A stretch of DNA of 12,970 bases from Candidatus Parcubacteria bacterium (GTDB lineage Bacteria; Patescibacteriota; Minisyncoccia; Phycocordibacterales; UBA1006), in contig JALVPH010000043.1 in the NCBI GenBank assembly GCA_027031875.1, positions 1-12,970 on the forward strand. Reading direction: 5' to 3'. Positions 1 through 6,418 of the stretch are shown here, piece by piece. Under the pieces are notes generated by a model that saw only the letters and a program-made list of their open reading frames with translations, was not told where the DNA came from and ran no database searches. The translations under genes were made by a program, and so were the position numbers. Numbering within the stretch: position 1 is the first letter of the stretch; each line of letters starts with the position of its first letter.

Positions 1-744
1 AAGAAGTACATTCCTATTCCTCTCACAGAAATTTCACTCGATTGGTGGATTATTCCTGAGGAAGAAACGTTTGAGGAGAATGATTACCTTCACTCAAAGA
101 AAAAAGGAGATATTAAGATTCTCGTTGCTGCGGTGAGGAATGAGATCTTTGATACCTATGAAGAGTTGCTGAAGAATCTCCCATTCAAGAACCATTCCTA
201 CGAAATCGAGACTTTCTCTATGATTCGTTCCTCATTAAAGAATGAACTTGCACCGACAATGCTTATTGACTTTGGGGCATCGGGAACACGTGTTGCTGTT
301 GTGGAGCATGGGGTGTTAAGGAAGTTTTACATTATTAACAGGGGGGGAGTCTACTTTACTGATTCATTAAAACGCTCACTTCAAATTGAGTTTGAAGAGG
401 CAGAGGAGAAGAAGAGACGTATTGGATTACAAGGTGAGGGAAAGGATGCAGAGGTATCAAAAATTTTGGAGACAGGGTTGGAATACATCTTTTCGGAGGT
501 AAAAAAAGTGCTCTTTGATTTTGAACGCGAATATAAGCGTCCTGTGAATAAAATCATTCTCACGGGTGGAGGAGCACTCCTTCCTGGATTACGCGAAAAG
601 ATAGAATTTCGCTATAACATTACCGCAGTGTATGCAGATTCATTCAAGCGAGTAATGTATCCAGATTTTCTTGAAGAGGTACTTGGAAAAGCTGGACCTG
701 AATTTGCAGTTGCTCTCGGACTTGCAATTCAGAAGCTTGAGTAG
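1..744 (+). CDS. pilM: Type IV pilus assembly protein PilM, 5'-truncated by window
   Basis: This is an actin-like cytoplasmic ATPase of the type IV pilus alignment complex. In characterised systems it binds the cytoplasmic N-terminal tail of PilN and links the inner-membrane PilN/PilO pair to the assembly motor. The frame is open from base 1, so the true start lies upstream; the GTG at 133 is internal. The visible 247 residues include the actin-fold phosphate-2 loop (IDFGASGTRVAVV, about nt 265-303) and the adenosine loop (LTGGGALLPGL, about nt 559-591), which are typical of the PilM/FtsA/MreB fold. The pilN, pilO and PilP-like genes follow directly, which rules out FtsA as the alternative; a separate true ftsA lies at 4245. 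The family call is firm. ATP binding is inferred from the motifs. Confidence 0.9.
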   Translation, partial: KKYIPIPLTEISLDWWIIPEEETFEENDYLHSKKKGDIKILVAAVRNEIFDTYEELLKNLPFKNHSYEIETFSMIRSSLKNELAPTMLIDFGASGTRVAVVEHGVLRKFYIINRGGVYFTDSLKRSLQIEFEEAEEKKRRIGLQGEGKDAEVSKILETGLEYIFSEVKKVLFDFEREYKRPVNKIILTGGGALLPGLREKIEFRYNITAVYADSFKRVMYPDFLEEVLGKAGPEFAVALGLAIQKLE

Positions 745-754
745 AGGAAGTAAG

Positions 755-783
755 TTGTATCTTTTTAAGAAACGAATTATAAT
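755..783 (+). promoter_or_regulatory. Sigma70-type promoter for pilN-pilO-pilP-like
   Basis: TTGTAT at 755-760, a 17-nt spacer, then a perfect TATAAT at 778-783. It lies in the 50-nt gap after pilM, so the rest of the cluster may be transcribed separately as well as by read-through. The predicted start near 790 is only about 5 nt from the pilN ATG. Confidence 0.6.
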
Positions 784-794
784 CAGTAAGAAGT

Positions 795-1514
795 ATGAGT
801 GATGAATTTAAAACAACATTTATTCCAAAGCGAAGGCTCGCGAAGAGTCAGACAATAGAAGTACGGAGATCTTCAGGAAATAGTTTTCTCTGGCTCATTG
901 CTATTCTCCTTTTTGTTACTACCCTTATCTCTTCAGCAGGGGTGTATCTCTATAGTGAAGGTGTGAAATCAGCGATGAAAAAAAATCTTGCTTCCATTCG
1001 ACTTGCAGAAAAAGCCTTCGAGCCGAATGTGATTCTTGAGTTGAAAAAACTCGATATTCGTTTGAAGGCAGGTGCTGAACTTCTCGATAACCACATCGCA
1101 CTTTTAGATTTTTTCAAGTCGTTTGGGGATATGACACTTCCTCAGATTTCTTTTAATGAGTTTTCGTTTGACACGGTAAAGGGTGGAAATGAGGAAGAAA
1201 TGCGGGTGCAAATGTCGGGTGAAGCAGCAGGGTATCTTCCAATTGCTCAACAGGCTGACCTCTTTGAGAGAAATCAGTATATTCAAAATCCAATATTTTC
1301 GGATTTTGAACTGAATGAGGAAACGGGGAATGTAGGATTTTCTCTTACTTTTACACTAAACCCAAGTCTTGTTCGTTATGGAAGAACAACAAAAAATTCA
1401 GAATTGAAAGATACGAATGTAGATGAGGGGAATGTGTTCATTCGCGATAGACAGAATGCAGTTCAATCAGGGAAGGATATCGATTTTAATAGTCTCAATA
1501 ATCCTCAAACGTAG
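795..1514 (+). CDS. pilN: Type IV pilus inner-membrane protein PilN-like
   Basis: A bitopic inner-membrane component of the pilus alignment complex, predicted to heterodimerise with PilO outside the membrane and to hold PilM at the membrane through its N-terminus. The 239-residue protein has a short basic cytoplasmic tail containing TTFIPKRRL (residues 7-15), one membrane helix at about residues 31-53, and a helical plus alpha/beta external part. The tail motif sits where classical PilN has its PilM-binding 'NLLP' segment; equating the two is an inference. Sequence conservation is weak, and the call rests on topology, size and position between pilM and pilO. The start at 795 follows a weak purine stretch (taagaag). 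The C-terminal 35 or so residues are polar and probably flexible. Confidence 0.75.
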   Translation: MSDEFKTTFIPKRRLAKSQTIEVRRSSGNSFLWLIAILLFVTTLISSAGVYLYSEGVKSAMKKNLASIRLAEKAFEPNVILELKKLDIRLKAGAELLDNHIALLDFFKSFGDMTLPQISFNEFSFDTVKGGNEEEMRVQMSGEAAGYLPIAQQADLFERNQYIQNPIFSDFELNEETGNVGFSLTFTLNPSLVRYGRTTKNSELKDTNVDEGNVFIRDRQNAVQSGKDIDFNSLNNPQT

Positions 1515-1520
1515 TAGCAT

Positions 1521-2105
1521 ATGAAGAACATTTTTTCAATTTTTATTATCATAGTTTCTTTTCTCAGTTTCTTGTTTTTTGTAAAACCGAAGTACGTCGA
1601 GTTGAAAGCATTGGAGAAGAAGAAACAGCAACTTGAAGAGGTCTCTGTAAACGCGCGGAGATTACAAGAACTTCGTGACTCACTTTTGGAGAAGCAAAAG
1701 AGTTTTTCGAAAGTTGACCTAAACCGTCTCGAAAGACTTCTTCCTGATAGTGTGGATAATGTGAAACTCATTATAGAGCTTCAAAATATCGCTTCCAGAT
1801 ATGGGCTCTCCATTCAGTCTGCGAATTCAGAGAAGGATGATAATAATTCCAAACTTTCCTCAAAGAAGAAATTTTCCAAGAAAGTTGACTTTGATGTAAC
1901 TTCGAAAGATTATGGAACGCTTACCTTAAATTTCACCATTAAAGGAGGGTATCAATCATTTCTCTCTTTTCTTAAAGATATTGAGGATAATATTCGTATT
2001 ACAGATGTGAAGAAGCTTGAGATTTCTATTGGAAATAGTGAAGAGGCAGATGATTATCAATTCGATATCGCGCTTGATACATATTGGCTCAAAGATAACA
2101 TATAG
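1521..2105 (+). CDS. pilO: Type IV pilus inner-membrane protein PilO-like
   Basis: Predicted partner of PilN in the periplasmic or cell-surface scaffold of the type IV pilus machine. The 194-residue protein has an N-terminal membrane helix (residues 4-21), then a Lys/Glu/Gln-rich coiled coil (about 25-65). The PilO-like segment LLPDSVDNVKLI (73-84) comes next, leading into the ferredoxin-like C-terminal domain (about 115-190). A Ser/Asp/Asn/Lys-rich linker (about 100-118) separates the two. The gene begins 6 nt after pilN and has no visible Shine-Dalgarno (gtagtagcat precedes ATG), so translation may be coupled to pilN. The helix/coiled-coil/LP motif order and the operon position make PilO the best call. 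Confidence 0.8.
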   Translation: MKNIFSIFIIIVSFLSFLFFVKPKYVELKALEKKKQQLEEVSVNARRLQELRDSLLEKQKSFSKVDLNRLERLLPDSVDNVKLIIELQNIASRYGLSIQSANSEKDDNNSKLSSKKKFSKKVDFDVTSKDYGTLTLNFTIKGGYQSFLSFLKDIEDNIRITDVKKLEISIGNSEEADDYQFDIALDTYWLKDNI

Positions 2106-2110
2106 ATTCT

Positions 2111-2569
2111 ATGAACAAGAAAAAAGTAAAACAAATATTCATTGCATTTGGAGTTGCAGTTCTTATACTTATTCTCTATGCAATCTTTTCTGGTGGATTT
2201 TCTCAACCTATTCAAAACAATGATTCATTAGTGAGTGTGAGAGGAAAGCAGATACAAGGTGGTCAAATAGATGAAGGGGATATGGAAATAATAAATGAGA
2301 GAATTTTGAGAATTCTCAGAGGAGTGAAAGATATCGAGCTCAACGGTGATATCTTTTCAAATCCTGTGTTTAAGCAGCTTCGTGATACGCGTTTTACACT
2401 TCCTCGCCCTGTGCGACTTGGAAGACCAAATCCATTTGCTCCAATAGGATTTGAATCTGTAAGAGAAGCTCAACAGAATAGTTCTGTAGGAGAGGAAGAT
2501 ACGCAGGATGTGTCTCATACGACATTCTTTGATGGCTCTAATTCTGCTGGTGGTGATGATTCTCTCTAA
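2111..2569 (+). CDS. PilP-like single-pass pilus cluster protein
   Basis: A 152-residue protein with a basic cytoplasmic start, a membrane helix at about residues 8-27, a polar linker, and the segment RLGRPNPFAPIG (102-113). The last quarter is rich in Ser, Asp, Gly and Gln and is likely disordered. The 'NPFAP' box after a short basic stretch resembles the N-terminal region of PilP, which in proteobacterial systems binds PilN/PilO and connects to the secretin. This organism probably lacks an outer-membrane secretin, so the exact role is open. The gene starts 5 nt after pilO, lacks a Shine-Dalgarno, and ends in a terminator, so it is the last gene of the cluster. I infer a pilus alignment role from position and the NPFAP box; no enzymatic motif is visible. 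Confidence 0.6.
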   Translation: MNKKKVKQIFIAFGVAVLILILYAIFSGGFSQPIQNNDSLVSVRGKQIQGGQIDEGDMEIINERILRILRGVKDIELNGDIFSNPVFKQLRDTRFTLPRPVRLGRPNPFAPIGFESVREAQQNSSVGEEDTQDVSHTTFFDGSNSAGGDDSL

Positions 2570-2600
2570 ATAAACGCTCCCTTGTGGGTGTTTTTATTTT
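2568..2600 (+). terminator. Hairpin terminator of the pil cluster
   Basis: The 14-nt arms at 2568-2581 and 2586-2599 pair with two mismatches and one G-U around a TTGT loop. The upstream arm is A-rich and the downstream arm T-rich (gtgtttttatttt). The hairpin begins inside the stop codon of the PilP-like gene. Confidence 0.65.
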
Positions 2601-2627
2601 GTAAAAGAGAAAAACAGCTGTTATCAT
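2599..2627 (+). promoter_or_regulatory. Sigma70-type promoter for tmk
   Basis: TTGTAA at 2599-2604, a 17-nt spacer, then TATCAT at 2622-2627 (one mismatch to TATAAT). The -35 box overlaps the end of the preceding terminator. The predicted start, about 2634, is at or next to the tmk ATG at 2636, so the GAGAGG at 2629-2634 might not be in the mRNA. Confidence 0.5.
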
Positions 2628-2635
2628 AGAGAGGT

Positions 2636-3274
2636 ATGAACATACGAGGAAAAGTTATTGTTCTTGAGGGAGTAGATGGAGCGGGGAAGACGACGCAACT
2701 TGAGTACCTTCGCTCTTACCTTTCACTCCCAGAACAGCGCGAACGTTTTGGGGAAACGGTATTCGTTCACGAGCCAGGGGGAAATGAGGTAGGGGAGAAG
2801 CTTCGTGAGATTATCCTCACCTACACAATGGATGCGAAGACAGAAATTCTCCTCTTTTTCGCATCACGAAATGAGCTCCTTCAGAAAGTGGTGCTTCCAC
2901 TCCTTAATGAGGGAAAGAATGTTATCTATGATCGATTTGAACTTTCTACTTTTGCGTATCAGGTGTATGGGCGACAGCGAGAAGATTTGCGAGACTTCGT
3001 CCTCTCCTTGTCACAAGAAATTGTTCCCGAGCATTTTGTTGATTACGTATTCTTCCTTGATCTCGATGTAGAAATTGCAAAGGAGCGTGACCAATTACGA
3101 GATGCGAAGAGCACACGTTTTGATTTAGAAGGAGTTGACTTCTTTAATCGCGTGAGGGAAGGGTACAAGCGAGAACTTCTACGCTATCCTCACGCTATTA
3201 TTGACGCCTCCCGCACACGCGGGGAGATTCGCGATGAGCTTATTCAAGGGGTTAAAAGAGTATTAGAAGGTTAG
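2636..3274 (+). CDS. tmk: Thymidylate kinase
   Basis: Phosphorylates dTMP to dTDP with ATP, the step common to de novo and salvage dTTP synthesis. The 212 residues match the usual family length (about 205-215). Visible motifs are the P-loop GVDGAGKT (12-19), the EPGG substrate loop (46-49), the DRF variant of the DR(Y/F/H) motif (99-101) followed by STFAYQ, an Arg/Lys-containing LID (about 150-161) and the conserved FFNRVREGY segment (169-177). The ATG at 2636 is preceded by GAGAGG at a suitable distance. The gene stands alone between terminators at 2568-2600 and 3358-3384, with its own promoter. No residue expected for activity appears to be missing. Confidence 0.95.
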   Translation: MNIRGKVIVLEGVDGAGKTTQLEYLRSYLSLPEQRERFGETVFVHEPGGNEVGEKLREIILTYTMDAKTEILLFFASRNELLQKVVLPLLNEGKNVIYDRFELSTFAYQVYGRQREDLRDFVLSLSQEIVPEHFVDYVFFLDLDVEIAKERDQLRDAKSTRFDLEGVDFFNRVREGYKRELLRYPHAIIDASRTRGEIRDELIQGVKRVLEG

Positions 3275-3357
3275 TCTTAAAAGAAAAAGCAAGGTCACGT
3301 ATCTCTCTTCTTTATACTTTAAATTCTTAGCTGAGACTGTGGGTTTAGAGAATAACG

Positions 3358-3384
3358 AAAAAAAGTGCGCAGGCACTTTTTCTT
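3358..3384. terminator. Bidirectional terminator between tmk and tRNA-Leu
   Basis: Perfect 9-bp arms, AAAAAGTGC at 3360-3368 and its complement at 3373-3381, flank a GCAG loop. An A-run lies on the left and a T-run on the right, so it works as an intrinsic terminator for tmk (+) and for tRNA-Leu (-). Confidence 0.85.
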
Positions 3385-3406
3385 CTCCGCCCCTGCGCTT
3401 CGCTTG

Positions 3407-3488
3407 TGCCGGAGGTGGGACTTGAACCCACACGCCCGAAGACATGCGATTTTGAGTCGCACGCGTCTACCAATTCCGCCACTCCGGC
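3407..3488 (-). tRNA. tRNA-Leu (anticodon CAA, reads UUG)
   Basis: Read on the minus strand, the acceptor arms GCCGGAG and CTCCGGC pair perfectly. The anticodon stem TGCGA/TCGCA encloses the loop CTCAAAA, giving anticodon CAA. A long variable arm (type II tRNA, as expected for Leu) precedes a T arm with GTTCAAGTC. The discriminator is A. CCA is not encoded (CAA follows), so the CCA-adding enzyme must finish the 3' end. About 82 nt. Confidence 0.95.
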
Positions 3489-3514
3489 ATTCTCATCCAC
3501 TATGATTCTCCGCC

Positions 3515-3542
3515 ATTGTAGAAATTTTGTGAGAAAAAGCAA
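3515..3542 (-). promoter_or_regulatory. Candidate promoter for tRNA-Leu
   Basis: On the minus strand, TTGCTT (3542-3537), a 16-nt spacer, then TACAAT (3520-3515). The start would be near 3508, about 20 nt before the mature tRNA. It is divergent from the rpsU promoter. The -10 is good and the -35 weak. Confidence 0.4.
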
Positions 3543-3550
3543 CTTTCTTC

Positions 3551-3578
3551 TTGTTTCAAAACGAATTTGTGATAGGAT
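3551..3578 (+). promoter_or_regulatory. Candidate extended -10 promoter for rpsU-ybeY-ftsA
   Basis: TTGTTT at 3551-3556, a 16-nt spacer and TAGGAT at 3573-3578, preceded by TGA so that it forms an extended -10 (TGnTAGGAT). The predicted start, about 3585, lies 3 nt before the rpsU ATG. Confidence 0.4.
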
Positions 3579-3587
3579 GCAGGGCAT

Positions 3588-3836
3588 ATGGCAGTTAATG
3601 TGGTAGTAAAAAAGACAAAGAGCGATAATAATCTTGGACTCCTCCGAAAATTTTCACGAAAAGTGAAAATCTCTGGGGTTGTGAGAAGAAAGAAATCTCT
3701 TCGCTTTTTTGAGAGAAAAATTTCTGATTACAAGAAAAAGATGAATGCGCTTATGCGTATCAAGAAGAGGGAAGAGTATGAGCGACTCGAGAAGCTTGGC
3801 CTTCTCAGAAAAGGAAAAAAACGAGGTCGCCGATAG
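3588..3836 (+). CDS. rpsU: 30S ribosomal protein bS21
   Basis: Small basic protein of the 30S platform near the anti-Shine-Dalgarno end of 16S rRNA, involved in initiation. The 82 residues are slightly longer than typical S21 (about 58-71). The sequence begins MAVNVVVKKTKSDNN, followed by the S21-like core LLRKFSRKVKISGVVRR (about residues 18-34) and a long Lys/Arg-rich helix ending in GKKRGRR. A weak AGGG (3581-3584) precedes the ATG at only 3 nt. The gene heads the unit rpsU-ybeY-ftsA, and its stop codon overlaps the ybeY ribosome-binding site. Whether this organism's 16S rRNA keeps a normal anti-SD cannot be judged here. Confidence 0.9.
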   Translation: MAVNVVVKKTKSDNNLGLLRKFSRKVKISGVVRRKKSLRFFERKISDYKKKMNALMRIKKREEYERLEKLGLLRKGKKRGRR

Positions 3837-3843
3837 GAGTGCT

Positions 3844-4248
3844 ATGAATTTTCAGCAGGAGAGACGAGAGTTATCAATTGTGAGAAAGACGAAAGGCAGG
3901 ATTCCAGACCTGCCTTTTTCCGAGGTGAAAGATGCAATCCTTGGGAAGGACTATGAGCTCTCACTCGTATTTCCTAATCTCAAGGAATCAGAGAAACTTC
4001 ATATCCAATGGAAAGGTGAAAAGGGGCCGGTAAACATTCTCTCTTTTCCCCTCTCTGAAAATGAAGGAGAAATGTTCATTACGCTCGCGAAAGCGCGAAC
4101 TGAGGCGAAGGAGTTTGGAATGTCGTATCGCGAATACCTCCTCTTCCTTTTTATCCACGGCTGTCTCCATTTGAAAGGAATGGATCATGGTGCTATGATG
4201 GAGGAGAAGGAACGATACTACTTTGAACGGTATCGAAAGGAAGTATGA
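3844..4248 (+). CDS. ybeY: Endoribonuclease YbeY (rRNA maturation factor)
   Basis: Zinc-dependent endoribonuclease needed for 16S rRNA 3'-end maturation and ribosome quality control. The UPF0054 metal site HGCLHLKGMDH is complete near the C-terminus (three His plus the Asp), and the family box VNILSFPL lies upstream. I chose the ATG at 3844, giving 134 residues, because AGGAG at 3835-3839 sits 4 nt upstream. The same frame is open back to an ATG at 3745, but that extension lies inside rpsU and resembles no YbeY N-terminus. The protein is a little short for the family (about 150). Its stop overlaps the ftsA start as ATGA, so the two genes are probably translationally coupled. Pairing with rpsU joins two small-subunit functions. 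Confidence 0.9.
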   Translation: MNFQQERRELSIVRKTKGRIPDLPFSEVKDAILGKDYELSLVFPNLKESEKLHIQWKGEKGPVNILSFPLSENEGEMFITLAKARTEAKEFGMSYREYLLFLFIHGCLHLKGMDHGAMMEEKERYYFERYRKEV

Positions 4249-5399
4249 GGGATGTACGTTTAGGAATTGATATAGGAAGTGAAGAAATTAAACTTGTCAC
4301 AACCGAACTCCAAAAAAGAGGAGGAAAACCTCACATTGTAAATGTGGGTGCTTTTCCCGTTCTTGGTTTTCGTGCGGGTAGGATTATCGATGAGGAAAAA
4401 TTTAAAAACAGTCTTCACTCTGCTGTAAAACGTTTCAATTCATCACATAGTGATGGAGTAAATATAGTTTCGCTTCACCTTGCTCTCTCAGGTTCCTCTC
4501 TCAATTCTCGTAGAGTTCGTTCAAAACGAAAGATTCATTCAGAAGAGATTCAACAAGGAGATTTGGAAGAGTTGAGAGAATCAGCAGAAAAATATTTTAC
4601 TGATCATTTTCCAAATGAGCGAATTGTTTACTATACAGCTCTCTCCTTTATTCTTGATGGAGAAATGATTGAGGGGAATCCTGCGACGATGTTTGCAGAG
4701 GACCTCGAAGCAGAATATCTCTTCGTAAGTTTTCTTGATAACCATTATGAAGCACTTACGAATGCAATTGAATCTATTTTTAATGAAGAGCTTGATACAA
4801 TTACAATTGCACCACTTGCTGAGGCACATGCATCTCTTCTCTATAGACAGAAGATGCAAGGGGTTGCACTTGTAAACATTGGCTCTGAGATAACAACACT
4901 TTCTCTCTTTCAGCATGGTTTGCTTCAATCAGTTCGCGTGATTCCGGTTGCCTCTGGACACATAACGAATGATATTGCACTCGCATTTCAAGTTTCGCTT
5001 GAAGAAGCAGAGAAAATAAAAAGAGGGAAAGGAGACGTATCGAAGCGAAAAATCCAACAAATTATTGAGGCAAGGCTTGAAGATATCGTTGAGGCACTTC
5101 TTAAAGAACTGAAAGAAGGAAGGAAGAGAAAATATCTTCCAGCGGGAGTCATTCTCACCGGTGGTGGTGCAAATATTCCTTCAATAGAAGATTTTTTTCG
5201 TGAAAAACTCCTTTTTCCTGTGGAGAAAGCAAGGATTTACAGGGAGAATCCATCTGGGACAAAAAAAATCTCTCTTAATCCTACATTTATTTCTGCATAC
5301 GGCGCCTGTTTTGCGTTTGGAGATACGAGAAAGAAAAAATGGGGAATAAGAAAGATTCCACATCTTATTCGTCGATTCGTAAGACAAATGAAACCTTAG
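4245..5399 (+). CDS. ftsA: Cell division protein FtsA
   Basis: Actin-like protein that tethers FtsZ to the membrane and recruits the divisome. The 384 residues show phosphate-1 GIDIGSEEIKLV (7-18), a 1C domain region (about 80-165), phosphate-2 ALVNIGSEITTLSLF (208-222), the FtsA box GHITNDIALAF (238-248) with EEAEKIK, and the adenosine loop LTGGGANIP (304-312). The end is a basic amphipathic helix (about 366-384, WGIRKIPHLIRRFVRQ) that fits the FtsA membrane-targeting sequence. One oddity is that phosphate-2 carries Asn211 where actin-fold proteins usually have Asp. A good AAAGGAAG lies inside the end of ybeY. ftsZ does not follow: an insertion sequence begins 7 nt after the stop, then come tRNAs. 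PilM is excluded by the separate pilM at the left edge. Confidence 0.9.
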   Translation: MRDVRLGIDIGSEEIKLVTTELQKRGGKPHIVNVGAFPVLGFRAGRIIDEEKFKNSLHSAVKRFNSSHSDGVNIVSLHLALSGSSLNSRRVRSKRKIHSEEIQQGDLEELRESAEKYFTDHFPNERIVYYTALSFILDGEMIEGNPATMFAEDLEAEYLFVSFLDNHYEALTNAIESIFNEELDTITIAPLAEAHASLLYRQKMQGVALVNIGSEITTLSLFQHGLLQSVRVIPVASGHITNDIALAFQVSLEEAEKIKRGKGDVSKRKIQQIIEARLEDIVEALLKELKEGRKRKYLPAGVILTGGGANIPSIEDFFREKLLFPVEKARIYRENPSGTKKISLNPTFISAYGACFAFGDTRKKKWGIRKIPHLIRRFVRQMKP

Positions 5400-5405
5400 T
5401 GTTGC
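5400..5405. repeat. Left copy of 6-bp target site duplication
   Basis: TGTTGC, repeated directly at 6373-6378 on the other side of the insertion sequence. A seventh base (G at 5399, matching G at 6372) could belong to either the duplication or the IS end, so the duplication is 6 or 7 bp. Confidence 0.85.
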
Positions 5406-5438
5406 CTTAATACTTCACCACTTTTGTTACACTCTCTC
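5406..5438 (+). repeat. Left terminal inverted repeat of the IS
   Basis: Pairs with 6340-6372 inverted over 33 bp with four mismatches; the outer 16 bp are identical. The transposase stop codon (5427-5429 on the minus strand) lies within this repeat, so the element carries almost no spare sequence at this end. Confidence 0.9.
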
Positions 5439-6317
5439 CCGAATAATATCAATTGGTCTCTTACAATCAATTCCAAGATGCGGTCTCTCGTAGTTATACC
5501 ATAGTACCCACTCAGCATACTTCTGTCGTAGGTCATCATAGTTTGTAAAAGGTGCTCTACGAAAGATGAACTCTTCTTCATCTGTGCGAAAACTTCTCTC
5601 AATCACTGCATTCTCATTGGGAGAAGATTTGTGGATGTAGTGATGCTTCAATCCGAGTGTTTCTACGGTTTCTCTAAATCTCTTCTGAAACTCTAAACCG
5701 TTATCTGTCTGAATGAACACAGGAGTAAATGGCAACCTTCTCACCATTTCAAGGAATGCTTTTATCGCAAGATCTTGATTGAGGTCGTTGTAGATAACTG
5801 CATCTTTATACCGTGAGTAGATATCAATGAGTGCATACTCGTAACAGGTCCAAGGAAGCCCTGTGAGCTGTGGAGTGAGGTATTTCACGTCCATCTGAAG
5901 GTATCCTACGTCGTTCGTATTCTTGAGATACATATGTCGTGTTGCTTGGTTGAGTGGTCTCCTATGTTTCGTCTTCTCATTGATGAGACCTTTTCGTTTG
6001 AGAAAGCGATACACCGTTGATTCCGATACCGACAGTGTAGCAGAAGAAGCAATCTTTTTCGCACAGTATCCATACTCTACTCTCAATCGCTCAATTTCAA
6101 CCTTTTCCTCACTCGTGAGAACGTAGTGTATTCGTTTCGGTCTCGTGCTTTTCCTCTTTAGATTCCTCGTTGAGTAGTTGAGACGAGAATAGATACTTCT
6201 CGACCTCTTCAACCATCGGTACACTGTCATTCTACTTATTCCAAGAAGGTCTGCTGTCTTACTTACTGACTGTGTTTCCTTGTACGTCTTTATGATTTCT
6301 TTTGGTTCCACCCTCAT
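5427..6317 (-). CDS. IS481-family DDE transposase
   Basis: Cut-and-paste or copy-out transposase with an RNase H-like (rve) catalytic core. The 296 residues begin with two DNA-binding helix-turn-helix units: about residues 6-37 with SVSKTADLLGISRMTVYRWL, and about 70-108 with SESTVYRFLKRKG. The core carries the catalytic triad Asp143 (LQMDVKYL), Asp205 (QTDNGLEF) and Glu240 (NENAVIERSFRT), a DD35E-type spacing. YNYERPHLG near the end is typical of IS481/IS3 relatives. The frame is uninterrupted and needs no frameshift, which favours IS481 over IS3. The stop lies in the left inverted repeat. The gene runs opposite to ftsA, so ftsA read-through would be antisense to it. Confidence 0.92.
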   Translation of the reverse strand: MRVEPKEIIKTYKETQSVSKTADLLGISRMTVYRWLKRSRSIYSRLNYSTRNLKRKSTRPKRIHYVLTSEEKVEIERLRVEYGYCAKKIASSATLSVSESTVYRFLKRKGLINEKTKHRRPLNQATRHMYLKNTNDVGYLQMDVKYLTPQLTGLPWTCYEYALIDIYSRYKDAVIYNDLNQDLAIKAFLEMVRRLPFTPVFIQTDNGLEFQKRFRETVETLGLKHHYIHKSSPNENAVIERSFRTDEEEFIFRRAPFTNYDDLRQKYAEWVLWYNYERPHLGIDCKRPIDIIRERV

Positions 6318-6323
6318 ATGTGA

Positions 6324-6352
6324 TGTATATCTCTTTTACGAGAAAGTGTCAC
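6324..6352 (-). promoter_or_regulatory. Promoter of the transposase, -35 in the inverted repeat
   Basis: On the minus strand, GTGACA (6352-6347, one mismatch to TTGACA), a 17-nt spacer and TATACA (6329-6324). The -35 box is within the right inverted repeat, so transposase bound to its end could block its own transcription. The predicted start falls at about 6317, the first base of the transposase ATG, so the mRNA may be leaderless. Confidence 0.55.
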
Positions 6353-6372
6353 ATATGTGGTGAAGTATTAAG
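6340..6372 (-). repeat. Right terminal inverted repeat of the IS
   Basis: Inverted partner of 5406-5438 (33 bp, four mismatches). It contains the short palindrome CACATATGTG (6350-6359), not shared with the left end, and the -35 box of the transposase promoter. Confidence 0.9.
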
Positions 6373-6378
6373 TGTTGC
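6373..6378. repeat. Right copy of 6-bp target site duplication
   Basis: TGTTGC, matching 5400-5405 on the left side of the insertion sequence. Confidence 0.85.
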
Positions 6379-6406
6379 TTGATTATTTAAGAGAATACAG
6401 TAAAGT
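6379..6406 (+). promoter_or_regulatory. Candidate promoter for tRNA-Gln
   Basis: TTGATT at 6379-6384, a 16-nt spacer and TAAAGT at 6401-6406, giving a start near 6413, about 6 nt before the tRNA. The -35 box begins immediately after the target duplication, so the insertion left this promoter intact. Confidence 0.4.
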
Positions 6407-6418
6407 ATTTCTTGCTAT

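Larger units (their letters stand above)
5406..6372 (-). mobile_element. Complete IS481-type insertion sequence (967 bp)
   Basis: A full insertion sequence with one transposase gene on the minus strand, 33-bp imperfect terminal inverted repeats and a 6-bp target duplication (TGTTGC). The outer 16 bp of the two ends are identical (CTTAATACTTCACCAC reading inward). Its size, single frame and DDE transposase fit IS481, or the IS3-like branch without a frameshift. The outer tips do not begin TGT as many IS481 members do. All parts look intact, so it may be active or recently inserted. It lies between the ftsA stop codon and the tRNA-Gln promoter and interrupts neither. Confidence 0.88.

Noticed and set aside
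133..744. pilM starting at the GTG at 133
   Set aside because: The same frame is open back to base 1 and the upstream residues (e.g. KYIPIPLTEISLDWW) read like normal PilM, so the gene is truncated by the window edge, not started at 133.
2017..2223. Open frame overlapping the pilO/PilP-like junction
   Set aside because: It overlaps two well-supported genes in another frame and has no independent start signal.
3345..3606. Open frames across tRNA-Leu on both strands
   Set aside because: They translate the tRNA and its flanks; the cloverleaf with perfect acceptor and anticodon stems explains the sequence.
3745..3843. N-terminal extension of ybeY overlapping rpsU
   Set aside because: The extra 33 residues lie inside rpsU in another frame and match no YbeY N-terminus; the ATG at 3844 has AGGAG in front.
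5406..6372. IS3-family element with programmed frameshift
   Set aside because: A single uninterrupted 296-residue frame contains both helix-turn-helix units and the whole DDE core, with no second overlapping frame, so IS481 fits better.
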